From an uncultured Saccharospirillaceae bacterium (GTDB lineage Bacteria; Pseudomonadota; Gammaproteobacteria; Pseudomonadales; Natronospirillaceae): a DNA stretch of 64,000 nucleotides. The stretch is from assembly GCA_913063165.1 (NCBI GenBank), contig CAJXZL010000001.1, forward strand, positions 124,001 through 188,000. Direction: 5' to 3'. Each line of letters begins with the position of its first letter. Position 1 is the first letter of the stretch. The notes under the pieces are model-generated. The model saw only the letters and a program-made list of their open reading frames with translations. It made no database searches and was not told where the DNA came from. This document shows, piece by piece, positions 46,901 through 56,990 of this stretch. Made by a program: the position numbers and the translations under genes.

Positions 46901-49018
46901 ATGAAGGTGAAGGCGAAATATGATCTATTGCTAGCAGCAGCTGTTAGTTTGTTGGTGGTTCTATTTACCCTTATCTCGGCCATCTTTATGGTTTCCGAAG
47001 CGTCCTCTTTATTAAAATCTTTAGACCGCAGTCTTGAAGAAAACTTTCTCATAAGCGAAACTGCTGATGCCATGTTTATTGGGGTGGAGGCAGCAAAACT
47101 CAGTTCAGTGGCAATCTACAATTACGACAAAAAAGGCCTCAATGATGTCATTGACATTCTAAAATCCCGAAATGACGTTATTGATATTAGGTTTTTTAGT
47201 TTTCCAGGGGACCCCATCGCAAGTTTTTTTGGGGATTCAGTGTTTATATTAGATTCCGAATCAATTCCGTTGGCAATCAGAACCGCAGTAAGTCGTGGAA
47301 GCATCCATGTAGAAGACCGGAGTTATGGACGCATTTATTACGGGCCGGTCACTTACGGCTTAGAAAAACTCGGCGGCATTCAGATCACATTGACTAATGT
47401 ATCCAATCGCCAAACATTGGCCCTTAGCAGCCTTGCTCTGGCTAAAGAAATTAAAGCATCAGCCACATACGTCATAGTGTTGGGAGCGCTCCTGTTTTTT
47501 CTTGTTGTGTTGCCGCTACTGATACTGATTCAAAACAAGTTGGTGGCGAAATTAATCTTAAAACCATTGGGCATGATGTCTTCACACATACACAATAACA
47601 CTTTAGAAAAACTCCCAGATGAAATTATAAAAAGAGATGACGAAATTGGTCATTTTGCCTTGGAAATGCTGTCACTCACGCAGAGATGGAGAACCCGCCA
47701 AGAAGAGGTCGAACATCAGGCATTCCATGACCCATTAACTGGCTTACCAAACCGCACCTTTATGCGCACTAAAATCGAAGAATGGGTGGAAATTTTTAGC
47801 GCAAAAAATATGAAATTTGCCATCATGGTCATCAGGGTAGATGGCATGAGCCAGACCAACCAATTGCTAGGGCATCTAAACGGTGATATTTTCCTGTTTC
47901 AGGTTGCTGGCATACTTAATAACATTTTGGGAAATAAACAGCGACACACCGAGCCGGTTGTCGGTCGGACTCAGGGCGACGAATTTACCATCCTTTTGCC
48001 TATTGACAGTATCGCCGAAGCTAACGTAGTTGGGAAATATATTAAGGAAGCAGTCACAACTGAATTTAATATAGATAAAATCAATGTCAAGGTGAGGGCA
48101 TCAGTGGCTGGCTTGGTGTACCCCGATCACGGCTTAGATATTACGGAACTGATTAGAAATAGTGAAACGGCCATATTGTTTTCTAAGCGCTCTGCTACCA
48201 AGGCATTCCACTTATTCATCAAGGGTATGTCGAAGAGCCGAGACAGAGAAGCCCTTATCGTTTCCGAATTGGAAAAATGTATTGCAGAACGCGCCATAGA
48301 GATGTACTACCAGCCTGTTTTGGACCTGAAAACGTTAGAGATCACTGGTGCTGAAGCACTCGCTCGTTGGATTCATCCCACATTGGGATTCGTCCCGCCT
48401 GATGAGTTCATCCCAATTGCAGAAGCTAACGGCTTGATATTACCACTTAGCTATTTGATCACTGACCTGGTTTGTGACCAGCGATTAAGTTGGCGGTCAG
48501 CAGCGAGTGACGATTTCACAATTGCCATCAACATATCGCCCGTGCAATTAACCAATTCGGTCTACTATAATAAGTTAGTAGAGTCTGTATACACCCACAG
48601 TATTTTACCAAGACAAATCGAAATTGAGATAACAGAGACCGCATTTCTAGGAGCAGATGACGAGGTATTTGAATGCCTCCACTACCTGAGAAACGAAGGT
48701 TTTCGGATTTGGCTAGACGACTTTGGTACAGGCTTCTCATCACTCAGTCATCTGCAGAACTATCCTGTTGACGGAATCAAGATTGATCGTAGCTTTGTTA
48801 TAGATATCGAATCCAATGCCACCAACATGACGCTAGTGTCGGCTTTGGTTGATCTTGGCTCTAAACTGGGAAAGGAAATTGTTGCTGAAGGTATAGAAAA
48901 CAATCTGCAGTCCATCATATTACAAAGGCTAGGTGCGCATTATGCCCAGGGTTATCACTTTGATAAGCCAATGACTGCCAGCGCTTTTGAAGAAAAGTAT
49001 CTAGGGCTTAGTGAGTGA
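46901..49018 (+). CDS. Membrane-bound GGDEF-EAL protein, degenerate GGDEF
   Basis: 705-residue c-di-GMP protein. One membrane helix spans about residues 8-31, a periplasmic sensor domain follows to about 180, and a second helix spans about 187-207. A HAMP-like segment (LKPLGMMSSHI) leads to the GGDEF domain, where the signature reads TQGDEF, so the first two glycines are not both present, and there is no RxxD inhibition site before it. The EAL domain looks active: EALARW, INISPVQL, EITETAF, DDFGTGFSSL, KIDRSF, AEGIEN and AQGYHF are all present. It is probably a phosphodiesterase with a regulatory GGDEF. Its 3' end overlaps tatD by 18 bp. AT content is higher than in the neighbours. Confidence 0.9.
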   Translation: MKVKAKYDLLLAAAVSLLVVLFTLISAIFMVSEASSLLKSLDRSLEENFLISETADAMFIGVEAAKLSSVAIYNYDKKGLNDVIDILKSRNDVIDIRFFSFPGDPIASFFGDSVFILDSESIPLAIRTAVSRGSIHVEDRSYGRIYYGPVTYGLEKLGGIQITLTNVSNRQTLALSSLALAKEIKASATYVIVLGALLFFLVVLPLLILIQNKLVAKLILKPLGMMSSHIHNNTLEKLPDEIIKRDDEIGHFALEMLSLTQRWRTRQEEVEHQAFHDPLTGLPNRTFMRTKIEEWVEIFSAKNMKFAIMVIRVDGMSQTNQLLGHLNGDIFLFQVAGILNNILGNKQRHTEPVVGRTQGDEFTILLPIDSIAEANVVGKYIKEAVTTEFNIDKINVKVRASVAGLVYPDHGLDITELIRNSETAILFSKRSATKAFHLFIKGMSKSRDREALIVSELEKCIAERAIEMYYQPVLDLKTLEITGAEALARWIHPTLGFVPPDEFIPIAEANGLILPLSYLITDLVCDQRLSWRSAASDDFTIAINISPVQLTNSVYYNKLVESVYTHSILPRQIEIEITETAFLGADDEVFECLHYLRNEGFRIWLDDFGTGFSSLSHLQNYPVDGIKIDRSFVIDIESNATNMTLVSALVDLGSKLGKEIVAEGIENNLQSIILQRLGAHYAQGYHFDKPMTASAFEEKYLGLSE

Positions 49019-49777
49019 CAAGAGCGCATTGACCCCGCCATTCAATTGCGCTGCCACCTCTTGCGTTGACTCCCGTCGCAGGCGGCATAGTGCGTGAAAG
49101 ACATCCAATAATCGCTCTGGCTCATTACGCCGTCCTTGATACCCAAATACAGGCATAGCGGGTGCATCCGTTTCTAAAACCAAACTACTTAAGGGCACTT
49201 GACTGAATGTGGCATGGGTCTTCAGTGCGCGTGGATAGGTAATGACCCCGCCAACGCCCAATTTATAACCCTGATCAATAAAGCCCATAGCCTCCTGCAA
49301 GCTACCGCTAAATGCATGCACCACACCCGTAACGCCTGGATACCTTTTAACATGGCGTAGAACATCTGAATGGGCTTTCACAGAATGGATTATCACCGGT
49401 AATTTATTTTCCCGTGCAATAGCTAACTGTGCATCGAAAAATTGTTCTTGAAGGTCCCATCGAGGCTTCAGCCTATCGAGACCCGTTTCGCCAATGGCTT
49501 TCACCTTCACAGTATGTTGGCCTATCAGCGCTTGCAGGCGATTTAAAGCGGTTAACTCACCAGCGCTCACCGACCAAGGATGGATGCCAATAGCTGCATA
49601 TATGTGAGGGTGACGCTGGCATAGAGAAAGGGTTAACTGCCAATCAGCTGAACTGACTGATGGCACGAGCCAACCTAACACACCGCGTTCAGTGGCTCGC
49701 AAAATAAGCGCATCACGGTCATCATCAAAAGCCGTGGCATTGAGATGGCAATGGCTATCAAATAGGCTCGGTAACAT
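49001..49777 (-). CDS. TatD-family metal-dependent hydrolase/DNase
   Basis: About 258-residue TIM-barrel hydrolase of the TatD family. Metal ligands appear in LFDSHCHL, GIHPWSV, GETGLD, IIHSVKAH, VVHAFSG and ETDAPAMP. Whether it is TatD, YcfH or YjjV cannot be fixed by eye; YjjV-like features are most evident. The ATG at 49777 has AGGTG five bases upstream. It lies 18 bp after the lipoprotein gene. Confidence 0.9.
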   Translation of the reverse strand: MLPSLFDSHCHLNATAFDDDRDALILRATERGVLGWLVPSVSSADWQLTLSLCQRHPHIYAAIGIHPWSVSAGELTALNRLQALIGQHTVKVKAIGETGLDRLKPRWDLQEQFFDAQLAIARENKLPVIIHSVKAHSDVLRHVKRYPGVTGVVHAFSGSLQEAMGFIDQGYKLGVGGVITYPRALKTHATFSQVPLSSLVLETDAPAMPVFGYQGRRNEPERLLDVFHALCRLRRESTQEVAAQLNGGVNALLSLTKP

Positions 49778-49795
49778 TGACACACCTACAGGGTG

Positions 49796-50413
49796 TTAAT
49801 ATACAAAACTTCTCTCAATCTGGGTGGCCGCTCCCACCGCTTCGGCGCGGTCAATTTGAAATTGTAAGGCTTCAGCCTCCAAATCGGCAATCAGTGTGAG
49901 GCTATTTTCTAAAAGAATTAATAGCTCATTTAGCCGTACAGGCGTGGTTCCGCCAATCATTTCAGTTTTAATCGCCAGAATATCTGCATTCGCCTGTTCT
50001 TGCGCCAAAGCATTTGCCTTAATCTGTCTGTCAATTTCAATAATTTCTTGCTTAAAGACATAGATCTGATGACCTGGGTTATAGCCTGCTAGAAAGTCGG
50101 GTTCGACACCTATAGGGCAAATTCCCGGGTATTGATAACCCGATTTCGCACGTTCAAAGCCATTTCTTCTCGTACAAAACCCTACCACGCCTTTGTCATA
50201 GCCCTGCTGATATTGGGTAAAATCAGGTGCGATACCGTGTTTTGCACAGGACTCTCTATGGCGCTGCAGGCGACCTGTCGCCGCACCCATACGACCATCC
50301 TCAAAACCGATCATCTCCCAATCAGCGGTAGCACATTCATTCTTATTGAGGGTTGCACACCCCGACAACAGGAGGATCAGTACGGGAAATAATAACCAAT
50401 TCAATTTTTTCAT
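49796..50413 (-). CDS. DUF2799-type lipoprotein
   Basis: 205-residue predicted lipoprotein, with lipobox LLSGC after a hydrophobic stretch (WLLFPVLILL). The mature part begins with paired acidic and aromatic residues and has DWEMIGFEDGRMG and QYQQGYDKGVVGFCTRRNGF, the repeated tryptophan/glycine pattern of DUF2799 proteins. The C-terminal third is likely a coiled coil. The ATG at 50413 has GAGG upstream. The function is unknown. Confidence 0.8.
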   Translation of the reverse strand: MKKLNWLLFPVLILLLSGCATLNKNECATADWEMIGFEDGRMGAATGRLQRHRESCAKHGIAPDFTQYQQGYDKGVVGFCTRRNGFERAKSGYQYPGICPIGVEPDFLAGYNPGHQIYVFKQEIIEIDRQIKANALAQEQANADILAIKTEMIGGTTPVRLNELLILLENSLTLIADLEAEALQFQIDRAEAVGAATQIERSFVY

Positions 50414-50434
50414 GAGAGCCCTCAATACACCTAA

Positions 50435-51181
50435 TTAACGCTGCGCTGCCATCAACATTGCCTGTGGCAACACCTGTGATACCGAAACAAAGTCTACACC
50501 ATCGTAATATTTCGCCATGGGTAACCGCCGCTGCAAAAACATCTGCGTTTCAGCATGGGGATGCGCGATAATCACCGCATAGCCTGTTTTCTTAGCGATC
50601 TTGAGCGCACGTTGGAACTCATAGTCCATATCTTTCACCTCTAGACTATTGTCCAAAAACACCTGCCTTTCAAGCCACGGGACGCCCTGCGATTGCGCAA
50701 CCTTTCCTGCCACCGACGACAATGTGGTGAGGCTGTCTACGAAATACAAATTCTTTTTTTGCAATTCAGACATAAGCCAAACCATAGATTCAACATCTGC
50801 GGTTAGCAAACTGCCCATGTGGTTATTCACACCCACTGCATGAGGGACCTGAGACAACGCCAGTTGGAGCATGTCAGATCTTTCAGCTGTCGCCATGTGC
50901 TTAGATAATCCGATGCTACCCATGTTAGCGCCGGAAATACTCTCCATGGATAAATGCAGCATCACCTCTAAGCCCTTGTTATGGGCTATTTCAGCGATAC
51001 GTTTCGAACTGTTGTAGTCTGGTAATATGGAGATAGTAACAGGCACTCCAAAATCGGTAACCGTGACATCCCGCGAAAAATTATAGCCAACGTCATCAAT
51101 GATCAATGCAATCTTTGGCTTGCTTTCGGCACCCGCCCACGCGGCGCAAGTGACCAGCACCATAAATACCCACTGCTTCAT
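50435..51181 (-). CDS. Divergent polysaccharide deacetylase family protein (YibQ-like)
   Basis: 248-residue protein with a signal peptide (VFMVLVTCAAWAGA) and a divergent polysaccharide deacetylase fold: KIALIIDDVGYNFSRD, VTISILPDYNSSKRIAE, VMLHLSMES, GVNNHMGS and a final VIIAHPHAET. It follows ctpA by 1 bp and belongs to the gpmI-envC-ctpA-yibQ group, linked to cell envelope work. Its enzyme activity is not known. Confidence 0.88.
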   Translation of the reverse strand: MKQWVFMVLVTCAAWAGAESKPKIALIIDDVGYNFSRDVTVTDFGVPVTISILPDYNSSKRIAEIAHNKGLEVMLHLSMESISGANMGSIGLSKHMATAERSDMLQLALSQVPHAVGVNNHMGSLLTADVESMVWLMSELQKKNLYFVDSLTTLSSVAGKVAQSQGVPWLERQVFLDNSLEVKDMDYEFQRALKIAKKTGYAVIIAHPHAETQMFLQRRLPMAKYYDGVDFVSVSQVLPQAMLMAAQR

Positions 51182-51182
51182 T

Positions 51183-52514
51183 TTACTGTCTCAATCGTTC
51201 AGCAATGGCCAAACCCTTCATCAGGTTCAGTGCTTCATAAAGTTGGTAATCCCGCTCTGCTAACGGCAATTCTTTGACATCTACGCCATCAGTTTGGTCC
51301 GCATTTGCATCTGCTTCAGTGTCTTTCTTCACGGGTGCGTCTGCCGGATTAGCAAGGTGGCCTTGCAGGTCCGCTTCTTTGTAGTAATCTGCGCTTGACT
51401 CTTTGGTCAACTTCGCACGTTCTACAACGATGTCTGGAATAATGCCTTCAGCCTGAATGGACCGACCTAACGGGGTGTAATAGCGAGCCGTTGTCAGTTT
51501 GATTGCGCGATCAGCCGACAGTGGCAATATTGTCTGCACCGACCCTTTACCAAAACTTTGGGTGCCCATAATCACACCCCGTTTATGGTCTTGTAAGGCG
51601 CCGGCCACAATTTCTGATGCTGACGCAGAACCACCGTTAATCAGCACAACCATACTCAGATCATTGGAAGGATTGTCAGAGGTTGCGTAATATTTTGAGT
51701 CAGCATCGGCGACACGCCCTTGCGTATATACAATGAGGCCAGATGAGATAAAGGCATCCACCACATCTACTGAGGCACCCAATACGCCACCGGGGTTGTT
51801 ACGTAGATCGAGAATCAACCCGTCTAATTCGTTGTCTGCCTGCAATTTGTTCAGTGCATCGACCAAATCGGCACCTGTCCGCTCTTGAAACTGACGGATA
51901 CGAATATAACCAATGTGTTCATCTAACACTTCAGACTTGATACTGGTGACCTTAATCACATCTCGCACGATGGTGATTTTAAGCGGCATATCCACGCCTT
52001 TGCGCAGCACTGTCAGCACAATAGGATCGCCAGGATGACCCCGCATGATGTCAACCGCTTCATTCAGGGTTTTACCCTTAACGGCAACGCCATCTAACGC
52101 AGAAATCCGATCGCCCGCCAAGATGCCAGCGCGCGCAGCTGGTGTGTCGTCGATAGGTGCCACCACTTTTACCAAGCCACTTTCGTCCATTTGCACTTCG
52201 ATGCCCAGCCCACCAAACTTACCTGAGGTATCTTCTTTTAACGTGCTAAAATCCTCTGCCTTTAAATAGGCAGAATGCGGATCAAGGCCAGACAACATGC
52301 CATCAATGGCGTCAGCAATTAGGGTTTGGTCGTCGACTTCTTCAACATAGGATTTTTTAATATGTTCGATTACCTGAGCTAAAGACCGTATATCTTCAAG
52401 AGGTAATAAGAGGTCTGTTGACCTATCCGCATGAACAGACATACCAATACCAGTAGAAAGTCCAATCAATCCAGCGATTAAGAAGCCCATCCAACGAACA
52501 GAACGCATTTTCAT
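51183..52514 (-). CDS. ctpA: Periplasmic S41 peptidase (C-terminal processing protease)
   Basis: 443-residue serine protease with a signal sequence or N-terminal anchor (MGFLIAGLIGLSTGIGM). A PDZ domain lies at about residues 95-175 (KFGGLGIEVQMDESGLVKVV, AARAGILAGDRISALDG). The Ser-Lys catalytic pair is visible in NGGSASASEIVAGALQDHKRG and TQSFGKGSVQ. The C-terminal tail is Asp-rich and variable. It lies between envC and yibQ, the usual place. Confidence 0.94.
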   Translation of the reverse strand: MKMRSVRWMGFLIAGLIGLSTGIGMSVHADRSTDLLLPLEDIRSLAQVIEHIKKSYVEEVDDQTLIADAIDGMLSGLDPHSAYLKAEDFSTLKEDTSGKFGGLGIEVQMDESGLVKVVAPIDDTPAARAGILAGDRISALDGVAVKGKTLNEAVDIMRGHPGDPIVLTVLRKGVDMPLKITIVRDVIKVTSIKSEVLDEHIGYIRIRQFQERTGADLVDALNKLQADNELDGLILDLRNNPGGVLGASVDVVDAFISSGLIVYTQGRVADADSKYYATSDNPSNDLSMVVLINGGSASASEIVAGALQDHKRGVIMGTQSFGKGSVQTILPLSADRAIKLTTARYYTPLGRSIQAEGIIPDIVVERAKLTKESSADYYKEADLQGHLANPADAPVKKDTEADANADQTDGVDVKELPLAERDYQLYEALNLMKGLAIAERLRQ

Positions 52515-52572
52515 TGATTCAATACCACCTTTAAAAGATTTCTGTCGGAAAGGATCCCACAGATTAATATAA

Positions 52573-53727
52573 TTAACGCGTCTTACTTAACCAAAATAAC
52601 GGGTTTTGCGGTTTTCCCATGTGACGAACTTCAAAGTATAGGCCTTCAACACCAATACCATTGTCACCACTTTTGGAGACCAAGTCACCTGTATTCACCC
52701 ATTCTCCTACTGAACGCATTAAAACTTCGTTGCGCGCATACAAACTCATGTAGCCATCGCCATGGTCAACAATCATTAATAATCCAAAGCCATTGAGCCA
52801 ATCAGCAAATACGACGCGGCCATGATGCACCGCATTCACCGGTGTATTCACTGCAGCCTTGATGACGATGCCTTGGGCGGTTAATGGGCCGTTGCCGACC
52901 TTACTACCAAAACTTTGGATCAACTTGCCGGCCACTGGCCACTGCAATGCGCCTTTTCGATCTGAAAAGGGCTGCAACATGTCAGTGGGCACCAAATTTT
53001 CAATCGCCTCGACCATCTTTAATAACAAGGATTCAAGACGGGCTCGGTCGGCCTTCATGTCTTCTAGTTTCTCCCCAGAAGACTGGATCTGCTCGCTCAA
53101 TCTGCGAAGCACTTGGTCACGATCTGTTTTTTGTTTGACTAGCGCCTGCTGCTTCAATGCCAGCTGCAGACTAGCCGTCTTATATTCTTGTTCCTTGTCT
53201 AACAGCGCAGCTTCTGCATCGTTTATCACATGAACATTGCGTTTGTAATCCAAAATCAATGCCAGCTGTTGAGACGATATGCGTTGGGAATAGGCCAACA
53301 TTCTGCGCCAAAATAGGGGATCATTTTGATCCAGGATTAAACGCAGCATCGACTTATCGCCACTTTTGTAGCTGGCAATCAACATGGCTTCGATTTGGGA
53401 TTTCTGTGACGCAACTTTCAGAGACGCCGCCTGCTTTTGCTGTTTGAGTACCGTCTGCTCAGTAATCAATTGCTTTTGGCGTTGGCTGATTTCAGTCACT
53501 GCCACACTGGTTTTTGAAATATCTCGCTCAATATTACCCAGTGCACTTTGGAGATCAGACGCTTGTTTATTTGCGGAATCCATCCAAGCAGTAAGCGCGG
53601 TGATCTCTTTCTTTAAGTTGTCTAACTGCGTTTGGCTGACCACTGTCTCATCCGCCCATAACAGCGGCACGCAAAAAATCGTTAGCGATAGGGCGCGCTT
53701 AACCCAAGCGCCTAGGCTGACCGTCAC
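52573..53727 (-). CDS. envC: Murein hydrolase activator EnvC-like protein
   Basis: 384-residue periplasmic protein. A signal peptide precedes a long coiled coil (about residues 30-260), then a C-terminal degenerate LytM/M23 domain (VNAVHHGRVVFADWLNGFGLLMIVDHGDGYMSLYARN, YFEVRHMGKPQNPLFWL). The zinc-binding HxH of active M23 peptidases is missing, as in EnvC, so it should activate amidases at the division site, not cut murein. The listed start is a GTG at 53727. It sits 55 bp after gpmI. Confidence 0.92.
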   Translation of the reverse strand: MTVSLGAWVKRALSLTIFCVPLLWADETVVSQTQLDNLKKEITALTAWMDSANKQASDLQSALGNIERDISKTSVAVTEISQRQKQLITEQTVLKQQKQAASLKVASQKSQIEAMLIASYKSGDKSMLRLILDQNDPLFWRRMLAYSQRISSQQLALILDYKRNVHVINDAEAALLDKEQEYKTASLQLALKQQALVKQKTDRDQVLRRLSEQIQSSGEKLEDMKADRARLESLLLKMVEAIENLVPTDMLQPFSDRKGALQWPVAGKLIQSFGSKVGNGPLTAQGIVIKAAVNTPVNAVHHGRVVFADWLNGFGLLMIVDHGDGYMSLYARNEVLMRSVGEWVNTGDLVSKSGDNGIGVEGLYFEVRHMGKPQNPLFWLSKTR

Positions 53728-53782
53728 ACTGCCCTCACTGATGTCAATTTTCGCTCTCGCCTCAAGTGAATGCTGTGACTCG

Positions 53783-55336
53783 TCATGCCAACAAACTAAC
53801 TCCTGTCATTGCTGCAGGCTTTGGTAACCCCATGATATGCAAAATAGTGGGAGCGACATCACACAGCCTGCCGTCCTGCAAGCGCGCTTGCGTGTCATCA
53901 TTGCTGACATAGAGAAGAGGCACAGGTCCAATGGTATGACTCGTCACAGCGCCGCCTGTTGTAGGGTCGACCATGAGCTCAACATTGCCGTGATCTGCCG
54001 TAATCAAACAGGCACCGTTGACTTCCAAAATCGCCTGTGTGACACGGTCAACACAGACGTCCAAAACCTCAACGGCTTTTATCGCAGCATCCATTTTTCC
54101 AGTATGGCCCACCATATCCCCGTTGGCATAATTACACACGACCAAATCATAGACGCCAGACTTTATTGCAGCAACGAGCTTGTCAGTCACCTCTGGGGCG
54201 CTCATTTCAGGTTTCAGATCATAGGTTGCGACCTGTGGCGAAGGTATCAGCTCTCGGGTTTCACCGGGATATTCTGTTTCTTTGCCACCTGAGAAAAAGA
54301 AAGTCACGTGGGCATATTTTTCGGTTTCCGCAATGCGTAATTGGGTCATACCACGGTCTGCGATGACGGCACCGAGCGTTTCTTCTAATGCATCCTTAGG
54401 AAATGCGCAGGCGACGGGCAGTCCCGCCTCATACTCGGTCAAGGTGACAAAGGCAGACAACTGAGGGAATACCGACCGCTTTAATGCACCCGGCGCCGCA
54501 TCATCTACAAAAGCATGGGTCAACTCCCTTGCCCTATCTGGCCGGAAGTTCATGAAAATAACTGCGTCACCATCTTCAATACATACAGGATTTGTACTGT
54601 CTGGGCGTATTGACGTGGCGGGTGCAAACTCATCGTCTAGATGTTGTTCATAGGCTGCGTGTAGGCCATCGACCGCTGTTGCAGCAATGATATCTGCCGT
54701 ACCCGACACCAATAGATCATAGGCTTGCTGTACCCGATCCCATCGATTATCACGGTCCATTGCATAGTAACGACCGATGACAGAAGCTACATAACCCACG
54801 CCCAGTTCGTGCAACCGGCGGTCTAGTTTTTTCAAGGTACTTTCCGCACTACGCGGTGGCGTATCACGTCCATCTAAAAATGCGTGCACATACACGCGCT
54901 TAGCACCCTGCTTAACAGCAAGATCGATGGCTGCAATCAAATGGTCTTCGTGACTGTGTACACCGCCAGGTGACGCCAAGCCCAATATATGTACTGCTGC
55001 GCTATGAGCCACAGCAGCATCGACGGCGTCGGTGAGCACTTTATTATCAAAAAAACCACCATCTTCAATGGCCTTGGTGATCTGCGTAAAACTCTGGTAC
55101 ACAATGCGACCAGCACCTAAATTCATGTGACCAACTTCTGAGTTACCCATCTGTCCATCGGGCAGGCCAACCGCAGCGCCCGAAGTTTGTAATAACGCAT
55201 GAGGGTAGGTTTGCCATAACTTGTCCCAAACGGGATTATTGGCTTGCTCAATGGCATTGGAGGCAGAGGTTTCACTATAGCCAAAACCATCCAAAATAAT
55301 TAATGCTACGGGGCTTTTGGTTGACTGTGTTGTCAT
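53783..55336 (-). CDS. gpmI: 2,3-bisphosphoglycerate-independent phosphoglycerate mutase
   Basis: About 517-residue two-metal glycolytic enzyme. The phosphoenzyme serine is in [11 protein letters not shown]. Metal ligands appear in [29 protein letters not shown] and HTIGPVP. The ATG at 55336 is taken because it begins [22 protein letters not shown], the standard N terminus; the frame extends to 55411. Divergent from the rhodanese gene. Confidence 0.96.
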   Translation of the reverse strand: MTTQSTKSPVALIILDGFGYSETSASNAIEQANNPVWDKLWQTYPHALLQTSGAAVGLPDGQMGNSEVGHMNLGAGRIVYQSFTQITKAIEDGGFFDNKVLTDAVDAAVAHSAAVHILGLASPGGVHSHEDHLIAAIDLAVKQGAKRVYVHAFLDGRDTPPRSAESTLKKLDRRLHELGVGYVASVIGRYYAMDRDNRWDRVQQAYDLLVSGTADIIAATAVDGLHAAYEQHLDDEFAPATSIRPDSTNPVCIEDGDAVIFMNFRPDRARELTHAFVDDAAPGALKRSVFPQLSAFVTLTEYEAGLPVACAFPKDALEETLGAVIADRGMTQLRIAETEKYAHVTFFFSGGKETEYPGETRELIPSPQVATYDLKPEMSAPEVTDKLVAAIKSGVYDLVVCNYANGDMVGHTGKMDAAIKAVEVLDVCVDRVTQAILEVNGACLITADHGNVELMVDPTTGGAVTSHTIGPVPLLYVSNDDTQARLQDGRLCDVAPTILHIMGLPKPAAMTGVSLLA

Positions 55337-55618
55337 AGGAACGCTCGCTGGTATACAAACTAAGAAGTTAGGTAGTTGCTTAAACACCAAGCAACCGATC
55401 TGCTCACCCATTACATTATAGTCATGGTAGAGCGGCGTCGACAGTCATTTTACACTGCGTTTGTTAGGCGTTTTATTCTACCCATATTGGTCACCTAGTG
55501 CAGCAGTAAAAGTGGCTGACCTAAAAAAATTCTGGTTAAACCTGCTCTAGGTCTGCCTAATTCTTTTCGCCTGTGTATACTATGCACCCTATTAAAATAT
55601 TTTGGTAAAGCGACAGCT

Positions 55619-56038
55619 ATGATTGAACAATTATTAGAGTTTATGGCTAACCACTGGATACTTACCAGCGTGTGGTCTGTAATCATTATCCTGCTGGTTA
55701 TTCATGAAGGCGAGCGCGGCGGTTCGCAGCTCAGCACCACACAGGTAACACGCATGATCAACAATGAAAATGCTGTGGTGATTGATATCCGCAAAAAAGA
55801 AGATTTTCGCACCGGCCACCTACCTGACTCTGTCAACATTCAGGCAGCGGGCTTTGAAACCCATCTTGGTCAGCTTGAAATTTATCGCGATCGCCCCATT
55901 ATATTAGTATGCAAGACTGGTACTACCGCAGGTGCTGTCGGTTTAATTCTAAAAAAAGGCGGCTTCGAAAACGTGACGCGATTAAAAGGCGGCATCACTG
56001 AGTGGCAAAGCAACGGCTTGCCTTTAGTAAAGAAATAA
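55619..56038 (+). CDS. Membrane-anchored rhodanese-domain protein (YibN-like)
   Basis: 139-residue protein with an N-terminal membrane helix (HWILTSVWSVIIILLVIHEG) and a rhodanese domain: VIDIRKKEDFRTGHLPDSVNI, then the active cysteine loop LVCKTGTTAGAVG. It matches YibN, which lies next to grxC and secB in E. coli. It starts the run rhodanese-grxC-secB, 4 bp before grxC. Confidence 0.92.
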   Translation: MIEQLLEFMANHWILTSVWSVIIILLVIHEGERGGSQLSTTQVTRMINNENAVVIDIRKKEDFRTGHLPDSVNIQAAGFETHLGQLEIYRDRPIILVCKTGTTAGAVGLILKKGGFENVTRLKGGITEWQSNGLPLVKK

Positions 56039-56042
56039 CACC

Positions 56043-56294
56043 ATGAAAAGCATAACAATTTATTCGTCGGATTATTGTCCATTTTGCCATTCTGCAAAGG
56101 CCCTCCTCAATAAAAAGGGTTTTGCATTTAACGAAAAAAACGTTGATGGTGATCGGCAACTTCGTCAAGAAATGATTGCAAAAGCTGGTCGAACGAGCGT
56201 TCCTCAAATTTGGATAGGCGACCAGCATATAGGTGGCTGTGATGAGCTGTATGCACTGGATCGTAGCCACCAACTTGACACACTCATGAACTAG
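56043..56294 (+). CDS. grxC: Glutaredoxin 3
   Basis: 83-residue glutathione-dependent thiol reductant. The active site is CPFC in YCPFCHSAKALL, a variant of the usual CPYC. RTSVPQIWIGDQHIGGCDEL contains the cis-Pro loop and the conserved GGCDEL. It lies between the rhodanese gene and secB. Confidence 0.95.
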   Translation: MKSITIYSSDYCPFCHSAKALLNKKGFAFNEKNVDGDRQLRQEMIAKAGRTSVPQIWIGDQHIGGCDELYALDRSHQLDTLMN

Positions 56295-56340
56295 GAATAA
56301 CGATTCCTGATCCCATTCATTATCAATAAAAAGAACCGAT

Positions 56341-56811
56341 ATGACTGAACAAACACAACCCCAATTTGCTATACAACGGATTTATCTAAAGGATTCATCA
56401 TTTGAGTCTCCGAACGCGCCACAGATCTTTAAGCACCCATGGGAACCCAAAGTAAATTTGGACATGAACACCCGTGCAACGATGCTCGACGAAGGCGTGT
56501 TCGATGTGACCTTAATGCTGACGGTAACTACCAAGATTGCTGACGAAGTCGCATTTATTGCAGAGGTTCATCAAAGTGGTATTTTCACCGTCACTGGCTT
56601 CGCAGAAAGCGATATACAGCAAATGCTGTCTGCTTATATTCCGAACATTTTATTTCCGTATGCGCGCGCCACGGTCGATCAAATGATTGTATCAGGTAGC
56701 TATCCTGCCATCATGTTAGCGCCGGTTAACTTTGATGCTCTATACCAGCAGCGTCTTGCAGAAGAAGCCGCCGCTGGGGACGCACCAGCAGCAGAACCCG
56801 CAAAACATTAA
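56341..56811 (+). CDS. secB: Protein-export chaperone SecB
   Basis: 156-residue tetrameric chaperone that holds precursors unfolded for SecA. Typical parts are FAIQRIYLKDSSFESPNAP, NLDMNTRA (here VNLDMNTRAT), GIFTVTGFAE and the end ANYILFPYARATV-like stretch (NILFPYARATVDQMIVSG), then the PINFDALY-like VNFDALYQQRL. The end of the operon is marked by a strong hairpin. Confidence 0.97.
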   Translation: MTEQTQPQFAIQRIYLKDSSFESPNAPQIFKHPWEPKVNLDMNTRATMLDEGVFDVTLMLTVTTKIADEVAFIAEVHQSGIFTVTGFAESDIQQMLSAYIPNILFPYARATVDQMIVSGSYPAIMLAPVNFDALYQQRLAEEAAAGDAPAAEPAKH

Positions 56812-56814
56812 TAG

Positions 56815-56864
56815 ACAGGTAGCGTGTCGTCCAAACTAATCTGCTAGGACGGCACGACACCTGT
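56815..56864 (+). terminator. Long hairpin after secB
   Basis: ACAGGT-AG-CGTGTCGTCC pairs with GGACGGCACG-AC-ACCTGT: 16 paired positions with one G-T pair and a symmetric internal loop, starting 3 bp after the secB stop. Only ATTCC follows, so it is a weakly U-tailed terminator or a 3'-end stabiliser. A second perfect hairpin (CCATCTTC, CA, GAAGATGG) lies at 56902-56919. Confidence 0.6.
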
Positions 56865-56990
56865 ATTCCTAATCATTTAACGCCTGCGAACTCGTCTCCG
56901 CCCATCTTCCAGAAGATGGCGAATTGACTAGGAATCGCCATAAATGGCTGATAAAATTTCATACTTAGCATCCAAAATGGGATATGCACA

